A stretch of 64,000 nucleotides of DNA from positions 310,001 to 374,000 of the forward strand of contig BQMF02000423.1 in assembly GCA_027922465.2 (NCBI GenBank), read 5' to 3'. Both the position numbers and the translations under genes were made by a program. Below the pieces are notes generated by a model, which was given only the letters and a program-made list of their open reading frames with translations, was not told the origin of the DNA and did no database searches. Of this stretch, positions 55,615-64,000 are shown one piece after another; position 1 is the stretch's first letter, and each line of letters starts with the position of its first letter. Source of the stretch: Turritopsis dohrnii. Its lineage: Eukaryota > Cnidaria > Hydrozoa > Anthoathecata > Oceaniidae.

Positions 55615-57159
55615 TTAATGTACACGAAGAGTATAAATTGAACCGTACCGATAAATTTGAATTCCGCAGTTTCGTTTCAGTTTGACATCGATGTCCAATT
55701 CCTTGCACATGGCCACAATCTCTTCATACCATTTGTTGTAGTGTGCATCTATGTTCCGCCTCAAACTTTTGAGAGTTTCGTGAAGGAGCAAGACATCTTC
55801 TGATGCTCGGAAAAGATCAATTTCAGGATCCCAGAGGCGAACAGTTAGCCCTCTTGTATACCCAAAGATGCTTTTCACAACGAAAAGAGTGGCAACAAAC
55901 TCAAACCTCGTTAAGCTGTGAAGGATTGGGCCAGCGATGTCGTTGTTCTTCCTGCTGAATGTACCAGATCAGTCCGTAATGGTGTCCAATGTGATAACCA
56001 CGGTGACAAACAGGTTCCAAAGATCATCTAGGCCATCTAGTCGTTCTACCCATCGTGTTCTGTATACATTGGTGACGATTTTGTGCTCAGAGTGGTCTTG
56101 GATTCTCTCCATCACATCAAGTAGGGCCTTGCAACGCACTGGCGAGTAATAAAAAAGAGTGCCAGCGTTTCAAACTTCGACATCATATCAGCTACCATCG
56201 GAATGGTGCAGCTTGACGCAACGCAAAAGTTATGCGAACGGCAGTGACAGTACAGTGCTAGTGCAAATAGGCGCAATATCCTTGCAGCAGCTACAGAAAC
56301 CATCCCAGCCATAGCACCTGGTAAAAGTTTAAAACGTCCGGGTTAGGGTTAGGGTTCTAAGACTTATCCACATATCGTAAAATGATTGGCATTTGTTCCT
56401 TGTTGCTGACATCACTTGCCTCATCAGCCAGGACAGCAAAGAACTTCGCAGCTTTCACTTTCTTGACAATTTGTTCTTGGATATTTTGAGCAATTAATTG
56501 CAACAGGTCGTTTTGCACCCGCTTCGAGAGATAAGTTGCGTTTTTTGCACAAGTGGACAAATGTTCTGTCAAGATTGGACAACCAAGGTCTACTGCAAGT
56601 TTAATGAAAGCAAGAAAGTTGCCTGGATTTCCAGTTACTGCTTGGATCTCTTCACTCTTAAATTGAGCAGTGAAATCGCTCTCATCTCTGCCCCTTAGAG
56701 GGATTGCCTGCTGAGCCATAGTGACCAAAATACGAATAAGGGATTTAATGATCAGTCTGTTTTTCTCTATTTGCTGGTTATTTAGAGAGTTCAGCTGTCT
56801 ACTTATTTGTTTGTCTTTATTCAAAAGGTACATTTGAAGCTTCTTGTTGCTGCAACAGCATCTATGTGATTTTGACAAGTGGCGCTACAGTGCTCCTTAA
56901 ATCGGGCAAGCGCATTCTTCCAGTCGTTAAGCGGTTCTACACACAGTTTACCATCTCTGCGAGAAAATACAACACAGTTGAGGCAGAAGGCACCCTCTTT
57001 TAATTGCGAATAGCAAAGCCATGGATACATTGGCAACCATTTTACTAGAAATTTGCGTTTCGCTTTCGTAGTATCTGATGGACCATTTTTTGTAGGCTTC
57101 CAAACTTTTTGTAATAGATCATATTTCTCTTGATCATTCAAAAGATGTATTTTTACCAC
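55615..57159 (-). pseudogene. hAT transposase with TTF-type zinc finger and DUF4371, broken
   Basis: Read right to left: a TTF-type zinc finger (LPMYPWLCYSQLKEGAFCLN, CVVFSRRDGK, FKEHCSATCQNHIDA; 57159-56821), DUF4371 (QQAIPLRGRDESDF, AVTGNPGNFLAFIKLAVDLG, AKFFAVLADEASDVSNKEQ; 56878-56357), then after a deletion GAMAGMV, YCHCRSHNFCVASS and YRTRWVERLDGL, and finally ETLKSLRRNIDAHY up to 55615. Several frameshifts separate the parts, and the segment that should carry the second aspartate region is missing where a TTAGGG-type run lies (56340-56356). The C-terminal dimerisation part is absent here. This is the ZMYM1-like group of hAT elements. Confidence 0.85.
56340..56356. repeat. Telomere-like (GGGTTA) run at a deletion junction
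   Basis: The sequence GGGTTAGGGTTAGGGTT lies exactly between the DUF4371 piece and the next piece of the hAT relic, where about 50 codons expected in the family are absent. The unit matches the animal telomere repeat. Confidence 0.8.
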
Positions 57160-57739
57160 ATATCTGCCAATATCATGCTTTCAGGACGATTGGACACATC
57201 AGGAATCTCAGGCTTTGTAGTAGCAATCAACAACTTCTTAGAATTCAGTACAAGACCACAAGAAAGTTGGCCTTAATAAAGAATTACTGGCAATAAAAAA
57301 TATCATTTTTCTAAAAAGTCCCTAGTTTTGTAATTCCACAATTTTAGTCAACTTTTAACATAATTGCAAGTTAGACATGTAAGTAACAGGGCCCGCGCTA
57401 TGAATTTGAAAGTGGAGGGGCCACATTTTATACTGATTAATTTTGAAATCGGCAATTTAGAGTGAAGGCGCCACCATGGTTGGCGCCGGAGGGCAAAGAA
57501 AGTTTTTGCAATTTTGACAGCTCTAGATTGGCTGACAGTGTACTGATTCCTAAAGATTTATGGACCTACAATAATCTTTTAATCATTTTTAAAGAGACCT
57601 CCAAAGTAATTATAACTATGAAAATATAGAAAATATACCATAAATCAGAATCCACAGATTTCCCAAAAATATTTTTTCTGGATGGTTTCGAGCCAACAAA
57701 TTTGTTGGCTATATTTACCAAAAAAATGTTATACGTAAT

Positions 57740-58550
57740 TTCTTTGTGAAAAGAAAGCTGCCAAAGAGTTGAAACACTTTTGAGTCATTGTTGCTCGAAG
57801 CCAAGTTTTCAATCTGCGTGCAAAAGAGAATGATCGCTCGGGTGTTGCATTTGTAGCTGCACCAACAAGGACTAGTTTCCAAAGAGATTTATTTCTAGTG
57901 ACGCCGCTTGAATTGACTATATTGGGGCAGGCAGTGCAGAGATATCAAGGTCATCCGAGTACTTTTCAAGAGCGACTATCTCTGTCTGGTAGGGGTCGTT
58001 GGAGTTGATGGATGTCAAAAGAAACTGCTCGATGCTTGAAAAGAATTGGTAGCGCTTGGTTGCTCAAAACAGTCCTTAATGGCCATAGTATAGTGGTTAT
58101 CACTCTCGTATTTCAAGCGAAAGGTCGGGGTTCAATTCCCCTTGGCGGCGATTCACCATGCGTGAGTGAATGTACCATAAGGCCGGGTCAACCCATGCCA
58201 TGTGAGGGAAATTGGGTAGATGATACATCGGGTGTTGCAGGAAGGTCATCCAGAAGAGCACAGGTCCTTGATTGGGTTTGTGTCACTCATGAGAGTGTCA
58301 AATACTTCGGAACCTCCAACCTAAGCCGTGGCCCCTCCTGGAAAGCAGATGCAATAGCAACTAAGTGAGGCTAGCCACGTAAAACAATATCAAATAAATA
58401 AAATAATATACTACGGTGTCAATTGCATCAAAGTAAATGATTCGGTAGTGGTCGGCTGCTGATTCCGGATTAAAGCCTGAACGCATAATAATAGCTTTTG
58501 GCTGTTCCTTTTTCAGTTGCGTAGCCACACCCGATTTTTTTTTAAATTTT
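57740..58550 (-). pseudogene. hAT transposase C-terminus interrupted by a SINE
   Basis: On the minus strand, 58500-58410 reads FNPESAADHYRIIYFDAIDT. After the SINE (58079-58420) the frame resumes with YQFFSSIEQFLLTSINS, IVALEKYSDDLDISALPAPI and then the dimerisation block GAATNATPERSFSFARRLKT, WLRATMTQKCFNSLAAFL. The split falls within the helix that precedes ERF-like residues in the family. Frameshifts accompany the insertion. Confidence 0.75.
58079..58420 (+). mobile_element. tRNA-Glu-like SINE
   Basis: The head (58081-58153) has an A-box region TATAGTGGTTATCACTCTCG and a B-box GGGGTTCAATTCCCC. The seven-base loop between the middle arms reads ATTTCAA, which would give anticodon TTC (Glu). 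The acceptor stem no longer pairs fully. A body with GGAAGGTCATCCAGAAGAGC and a tail AATAAATAAAATAATA follow. This is a SINE rather than a tRNA gene. It is inserted in the hAT relic. Confidence 0.8.
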
Positions 58551-58592
58551 TAAATTTATGTGTAAAAAAATTTTTTTCATCAGCAAAAAAGT

Positions 58593-58611
58593 GGGGGGGG
58601 GGGGGGGGGGG
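58593..58611. repeat. Run of 19 G
   Basis: A homopolymer of 19 G lies just inside the right end of the hAT element, followed by CATGGCCCCCC. It is unusual in this AT-rich window and would be able to form stacked G structures. Its length is probably variable and hard to sequence. Confidence 0.8.
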
Positions 58612-58887
58612 CATGGCCCCCCTGGCCACCCCGGGAGCGCGAGCCCTGAGTTAAAGGGGTGTAGGGTGGGGCAATCATGTGCTCTTGCGTACAGAATACA
58701 AGATAGAGTAGGTATGATAGTATATTCAATCATAACATTGTGAAAAAGATTTCTCCATACAAATTCAAGAACTCGCTGATTTCTGATAAACTCTAATATT
58801 ATATTTAGAAACTTTTAAATAAATTTAATTCAGGGGGCATTTACTTCAAATCTAAAAAGAACAAAAATAAATATTGCATAAAAATAC

Positions 58888-61615
58888 CTCGAGTTGATGT
58901 AGATGTCTCATTGCGTGAGGAGGCACCATCATCACATGCTACAGTTACGTCATCTTTGCTCACTACACTTGCGTCATCTAGGCTTGCGTCACATGACATC
59001 AAACTTAAAACTGATTCCATTGACTGCACACTTCGAGATTCTTCACTTCTATTAGTAGGACCAGCGTTTGACAAGCATTGATTTATTTGGCATACTGCAA
59101 GAGTTGTTAGCTGAAAAAATCAAATTTTAAGGAAGATGTCATTGAATTTTTCTACCACTTTTCTAGAGGGCCTAATCTACATTATGGTCAGATATAGTTA
59201 GAAATTTAAGCAGAATTCATTTTTATGTTTTACTGTCCTTTTCAAATCCTTTAGTTTCTTTCAAAATCAAAATAATGGGACGGCAGTCAAGGAAAGTAAC
59301 CTTTCTTAAAGAAGAACTTGCTAATCTTCATAGGCTTCGAAACGAGCACAGGAAACTTCTTTTTCGGTCTAACAGCTGGTCTTGCCAATACAGGGACAAA
59401 GTGGTTTGGACCACTAGATTTCTTAACGTTTGATGAAAGAGTGTGAGCTTGTTGGTACCAGAATAAAACAACCTTTTCGTTTGCAGTAGCTGAACCATAA
59501 CTTATACGTGGATATATTGTCCGGTTGAAAAGTTTTGACATCCTCACATCTCCAAGATTCTCATACAGCAATTGGATGGGTATCTAAAAATTAAATTTTT
59601 GTTTCTTCTCATATTTTGCCAGAGAATGGCCTAAATTCATAACACATAACCTGACAATCAAAATGATGTATTTTGATGAAATTAAGAAGTTAAATAAAGC
59701 ATTGAAGAGCACACCACATGAAATTTCTTGCATAAGGTAGAAGATAATATTGATAGGGCCGGTTCCAGAAATTTTATTAATCACATGCTGGATTCAAAAC
59801 AGCACCTTAGTCGTTTTTTGAAAAAATCGGAGTTGGACTGCCTGTAATCGGAAATAGTCTGGATAAAATCAGGGTCCGTTTTTTGTATTTTTCGCGCAGT
59901 GCTTGTCAGGCTACTGACTGTTTATTTTATTCTTTCTTACCTTCAGTAAAATAACTGAAATATGTTGCACCATAGAAAGGGTTATAAATTACCTGGATTA
60001 CAGAGCTGATGGCCATAACGGAAACAAAGGAAGCCCATGCAAAGTTCTCACAAACATGACATGCATCTTTTTTAATTGCCTCAGATCGATCTTTTCCAAC
60101 TGTAAAAAGATCCTGACTTTCTTTACCCAAGCTTATTGCAAATAAATTGTTGACAGCTAGCAATTCATGGTCACAATAATTACTTGGATTTTCAAACAAT
60201 TCAATTGATGTAAGCTTTCGCAAGATATCGGAAAGTGAACCATCTCCAAGTAGTGCTCTCGACACTGATTCGAATAGACAATTGCCATTACCTGGGGTCT
60301 TAAAATTAAAAGAAATGTTTCTGATATCATTACTGCTCCAGAATTTCAAAAGCAAATAAGTTGTTACAAACCCAATCTATAGGCAAAAATTTGTTGACAG
60401 TGCTTCAAAAACAATTATTTTGTCTAACTGTATCAGCATTACTCTGTCATAAATAACACTAGGGTCTACTTGAAGAAAATAGACACAGTCTACATCAAAG
60501 AAAAGAATACGCATAGCCTTCATCATCTACAGAGAAGAATGCTTTAATTAAATTATGTGTGACCTAAATCAATTAAGGGAAACAGATAGAATTGCAGGTG
60601 TTTTATTTTATTTACTCAAACATAATTTTCATTTCCAACTATCTAGAGAATTCGCTTGAAGAACAATCAATTAATCCCTCCTCTGATTTCGCTTGCTCTT
60701 CAAATGAATGCGTACATCTGATCCGTTTGCTGTATTGCAAACTAAATCATAATATCTTATTATATAATAGATTACCTAATTGGTACAATGCAGGAAGAAT
60801 CTATATTCGGATTTCCACTCAAGTATACATCTACCATTATGTCAATTTCTGAGGTTGCTTTAGGTGAGTAAAGTGGATCTCCCTTCCATTTTTGACAAAG
60901 TACTGTCAGCAGCTCATCTGCTTGTGCTTTTAGCAGCTCAGTTGTTGGTAGTACAATGCTGGAATATGACAAACAGAAACTTTATAAACACTTGAAGAGC
61001 CATTGCATTGCATTGCATAGGTTCATGCGATACATGAAAAACTAAGACCAGAGATCAGACAACACAAAAAATGTCGAGATTTTGGGGTATTTCGGGAAAT
61101 CAGAAATTATATAAGTTGACATCTATCACATGCTACTTCGAAACACCTTCCTTATACCCTGTATTTAGCTACCACAATATACCTGGAAATCTCCCCGATA
61201 CCCTCATCACGCAGGACGACCGGATACCCCATATTTTTCAGGGGTTTTTGTTTGTGAGCCCCGGAACCCTCATCAGGTTAGCCTGATAGAAATAGCTATA
61301 TACACAATAGCCCTGCTTCGCTTTTATCACACTACCTATGCTCTTCAAAAAATTAAGTGTTTTGGGGGGATCTGAACCCTCGTCTCGTCATTGTTTTTGA
61401 CTGATCATTTATATCCTTTCCTCCAACTTGATGCAGTATAACTGCTGCATCGCATAGATCTGAAGTGTGCTCACACTCTGTGGCTGGTCACCCTTTGTTT
61501 TTGTTGGGTTTTTTTGTTCGCAGAGGCTATGGGATGGAGAAAATACTAACCTTGGATCTACTAGTAGCTTCTTAGTGCAAGCATCCACATCATCGATGTA
61601 AATTGGATCTGTCAT
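58888..61615 (-). CDS. OTU-like cysteine protease gene, five exons seen
   Basis: Exons (minus strand): about 61615-61551, 60958-60829, 60376-59993, 59583-59301 and 59094-58888. Intron phases agree at every junction (2, 0, 0, 1). Exon 3 has the OTU catalytic cysteine box, TPGNGNCLFESVSRALLGDG, with N in place of the usual D before C. Exon 4 ends the domain with NRTIYPRISYG and PNHFVPVL, the expected histidine. Exon 2 (LPTTELLKAQADELL, KWKGDPLYSP) and exon 5 (Ser/Asp-rich, MSCDASLDDASVVSKDD) are of unknown role. OTU enzymes remove ubiquitin; similar OTU-like genes are also spread by mobile elements. The ATG at 61615 is a candidate start; further exons may exist on both sides. No stop or shift in the coding exons, so it may be a living gene. 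Confidence 0.65.
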
Positions 61616-61660
61616 TTGAACTTCGTGCTTTCTTTCACTCCAACCCGCTATACCGCTCAA

Positions 61661-62221
61661 CCTTTGCCTTCTTTGCCTTGGTTTTAGACTGCGTTATCAT
61701 CGTCCAAAAGAGGCTCGCACATTTTAGCTGCAAATTCTGATGCTACCCTGCCCCGGAAAGGAGGCTGACATAGGCAAAACATCATGTGTTTCTGTGTAAA
61801 AAGCGCATCAAATAAACTAATAAAATATCCTGGAAACAAGGTGATATATACAGCGGGATTGCGTGGAATTGTACCCAGAGTCTTTCGCGTGACACGATAT
61901 GAAAACCGCTGCAAAAACCATTCGAAAGACAGAAAAAATTGACAGGTCGAAGCTGGAATTTCCAAATATGCTGAAAGGGAATCTAAGGTGCCTTATAATA
62001 TTAAAGTACAGAGTCGAGGCATCAATACTCATCAAGACAATTGCCTATGTTGCCTATGTCTGCGTCCGACCCTGAATTAGGAATGCAATTTGGCAAATCG
62101 GGAATGTTATTTGGTAAATAAGGAATGCAAATTTGTTAATTGAGAAAAACAAATTTCTCTATTGGGCATTAAATTAGCCGATTGGTAATGTATTGGCGGC
62201 AATGCAAGTGGGAATGTAGAT
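61661..62221. other. Non-coding stretch with a hAT-type end
   Basis: At 62061-62077 TCTGCGTCCGACCCTG is the reverse of the end-like sequence at 41803. A repeated TTGGCAAATCGGGAATG/TTGGTAAATAAGGAATG motif lies at 62089-62130. No gene was recognised. Confidence 0.35.
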
Positions 62222-63847
62222 ACCGTATTTCCTCTAATAAACACCGCAGCGTTTATTACAAATAGCAGATGTTAGATGCGGTGTTAATAGAGGGCGGCGT
62301 TCTTTAGAGTGCGGCGTTTATTTCAAAATGAAAAACTGACATAAAAACAGAATTTAAACCACAATGTTTTCTTTTCCTAAAAAGCTTAACAAAAGATAAA
62401 AATGTTTTATACAAAAGATGTTTAGAAAGAATATCGACATCACTGTCCCCGTCAGAATCCTCTTCTATGATATGAAAGCTTTGATAGCTTTCGCTAATGT
62501 CAGAATCCAAAATTTGAAATGGATTTTCAGCAGATCGATCTTCATCCAATGCGTTCGTTGCCTGCTTCAATAAATCAGCTCCAGTTGAACAAGACGAACT
62601 TTTTTTGAAACAATGGATTTGCTCATCTTCTGATCCATCCGTAGCTAAGTTTAAAGCACATGACTTGAAAGACTTCATAATTATGTGACTGCTCAATCCA
62701 TTCCACGCTTCTAAGACCCATTGTACAAGTTTTCGTCGGGTTGGGGGTTTCTGATTTTCCCCTTTTGTAAACTTATGTACGCCTTCCACCATCCATTCAT
62801 TATAAAGATCTATCATCCGACTCTTGAAGGGCTTGTTCCACGATACATCTGGCGCCTGTATGTATTTTGTGCAACCCCCTGGAATTATGACATTTTCAAT
62901 TTTTCCTTTCGACAATACTCGTTTAACAGAGTCCATGATGTGGCACTCAAAAGAATCCCAAACCAAAAGTTGCCGGTTGAAAGAAAATGTGCCCAAAATT
63001 GTTTCAATAAAGTGTATTGTGAGTTCCTCATTCATCCATGCATTTTTTGATGACACAACAACACATTTATTTCTAAATTCAGTGTTAAGTTCTTTACATT
63101 CTCACTTTGCACCACCAAAGACAATAAATGGTTTCAATTTAGTCCCATCAGCTTTTGCTGTCAAACAAACAGAAATTCTGACTTTTTCATGGCCAGTTGA
63201 GTTAAGCATTACTTCCCGTTCACCACGTCGCTCTACAGTTGTTGGTGCAGCCATATCCGCCCATACAGCTGTTTCATCCATTGCAACTATAGAGCTTGCG
63301 TTGAATTTGTACTTTCTGGACATTCGCCGGACATGGATCACATATTACACTAGTCTATCAACAAGAAATGCTGGATCTTTCTGGATTGTTGTTGTTCTGC
63401 GCCGCACTGAAAGACAATTTCGTTTCATAAACTTCTCTAACCAGCCACGGCTAGCCTGGAAACTATCTTTTGCAACATTATCCTCCCCAACACTTTCATC
63501 ATGGATGGCCTTCGAGAAACACGTAAAGAATTTGCTCTTCGCTCATGTATCCATTCGAGTAGGTCTTCTTCTAAGTCAACATTTTTGATTTGACATCCTC
63601 CTCCTTCCACTTTCATTCTTTTTGCTCCTCCTTGTTTCAGCTTATCCGCAGTAGCTTTCCATTCTCTCACTCTCTTTGCATCAACCCTGTATTTTCTTGC
63701 TGCTTCACGATTATTATAACGCTCTGCGTAATCAATAACTGTGGACTTAAACTCAAAAGTAAAACTTCGCCTTTTTTCCCCTTTATGGGATATAGATTGT
63801 TTGTGCACTTCTTCGTTTGACATTTTTTCTGCTCCGTCATCACACAA
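62222..63847 (-). pseudogene. Pogo-like DDE transposon, 3' end and transposase
   Basis: The 3' terminus TACCGTATTTCCTCTAATAA lies at 62221. The transposase runs leftwards from the ATG at 63847: an N-terminal HTH (FEFKSTVIDYAERYNNREAA, RKYRVDAKRVREWK), then SRGWLEKFMKRN, IVAMDETAVWADM with the first aspartate, LKPFIVFGGAK, LLVWDSFECHI with the second, and NVIIPGGCTKYIQAPDVSWN with the last. Lesions: a frameshift near 63460, TAA near 63342 and TGA at 63102-63104. The right terminus is beyond or not seen in the window. The acidic C-tail (DSDISESYQ, EEDSDGDSDVD) is intact. Confidence 0.8.
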
Positions 63848-64000
63848 CTCTGATGAAATAAACTATAAAGACAAAATCTGTCCATGTATGAGACAAGCTG
63901 CAGTTGGCTTTGTTCACACCTTATGATGAATATTTATCACACCTTCACTTTAAAATTGAATAAGCAATTAAAGAAGTTTCAGATCAAAGAACGGTTTTCC

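Larger units (their letters stand above)
57387..58648 (-). mobile_element. Internally deleted hAT element split by a SINE
   Basis: The left end CAGGGCCCGCGCTATGAATT and the right end, read inverted, CAGGGCTCGCGCTCCCGGGG are imperfect hAT-type terminal repeats. Between them lie C-terminal transposase pieces on the minus strand and a SINE. A second terminus-like CAGTTGCGTAGCC at 58516 may mark an internal older end. A perfect 8-base target duplication was not found. Confidence 0.55.

Noticed and set aside
56340..56356. A chromosome end
   Set aside because: Only about two and a half repeat units, inside a transposon relic with unrelated DNA on both sides.
58081..58153. tRNA-Glu gene
   Set aside because: Promoter boxes and anticodon loop are present, but the acceptor stem does not pair fully and a SINE body and A/T tail follow.
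58012..58368. Plus-strand ORF of 118 codons
   Set aside because: It spans the SINE and part of the hAT relic; no protein family signal.

Overview
The window is AT-rich animal DNA with no bacterial-type operons, no rRNA and no convincing functional tRNA gene. Spliced genes with GT-AG introns, KDZ, CACTA, Tigger, hAT, Penelope-like and DIRS-type elements, Helitrons and tRNA-derived SINEs all point to a metazoan. The mix (KDZ and CACTA transposases, a HIRAN-like ORF, an OTU-like gene) would suit an aquatic invertebrate such as a cnidarian, but the sequence does not prove this. Most of the window is a nested mosaic of mobile elements in different states of decay. Only two loci look like possible host genes: an OTU-protease-like gene on the minus strand (58.9-61.6 kb) and minus-strand HMG-box-like and other exons (17-18.7 kb and 33.1-33.4 kb).

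Layout. 0-2.2 kb: broken CACTA/EnSpm transposase. 3.9-4.6 kb: broken DIRS-type tyrosine recombinase. 5.3-6.7 kb: 5'-truncated reverse transcriptase with a Cys-rich GIY-YIG-like tail. 8-9.2 kb: non-autonomous Helitron relic. 9.6-13.6 kb: decayed, intron-rich KDZ transposase. 13.6-15.7 kb: a SINE and a Penelope-like element with an inverted tail. 18.8-33.1 kb: a tandem duplication whose second copy was split by an 11.4-kb Helitron array (21122-32518). 35.8-38.6 kb: two more non-autonomous Helitrons. 38.8-43.1 kb: LINE endonuclease, Tigger, MITE and hAT relics. 45.6-55.4 kb: three Helitrons head to tail. 55.6-58.6 kb: two hAT relics, one split by a SINE. 62.2 kb to the end: a pogo-like transposon.

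The main result concerns the Helitrons. Helitron 1 (21122-32025) has exact TC...CTAG ends, a 3' hairpin, and an unoccupied paralogous copy of its target in the same window (A19551|T19552). It encodes a HUH Rep and PIF1-type helicase with one frameshift. Downstream lies a second, previously unremarked gene of five small exons whose intron phases all agree. It encodes about 102 residues ending in an RGG-rich tail. Helitron 2 (about 48358-55443) carries a related eight-exon gene, also fully phase-consistent, although its own Rep gene is wrecked by a deletion of the HUH region. A third locus (37361-37416) keeps an RGG-type last exon. An inverted 2.3-kb Helitron (28897-31189) sits wholly inside one intron of gene 2 in Helitron 1, leaving the reading frame intact. 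Other points of interest are direct head-to-tail Helitron junctions, two copies of one Helitron with different 3' termini, and a 65-bp patch of Helitron coding sequence inserted in a non-autonomous relative.
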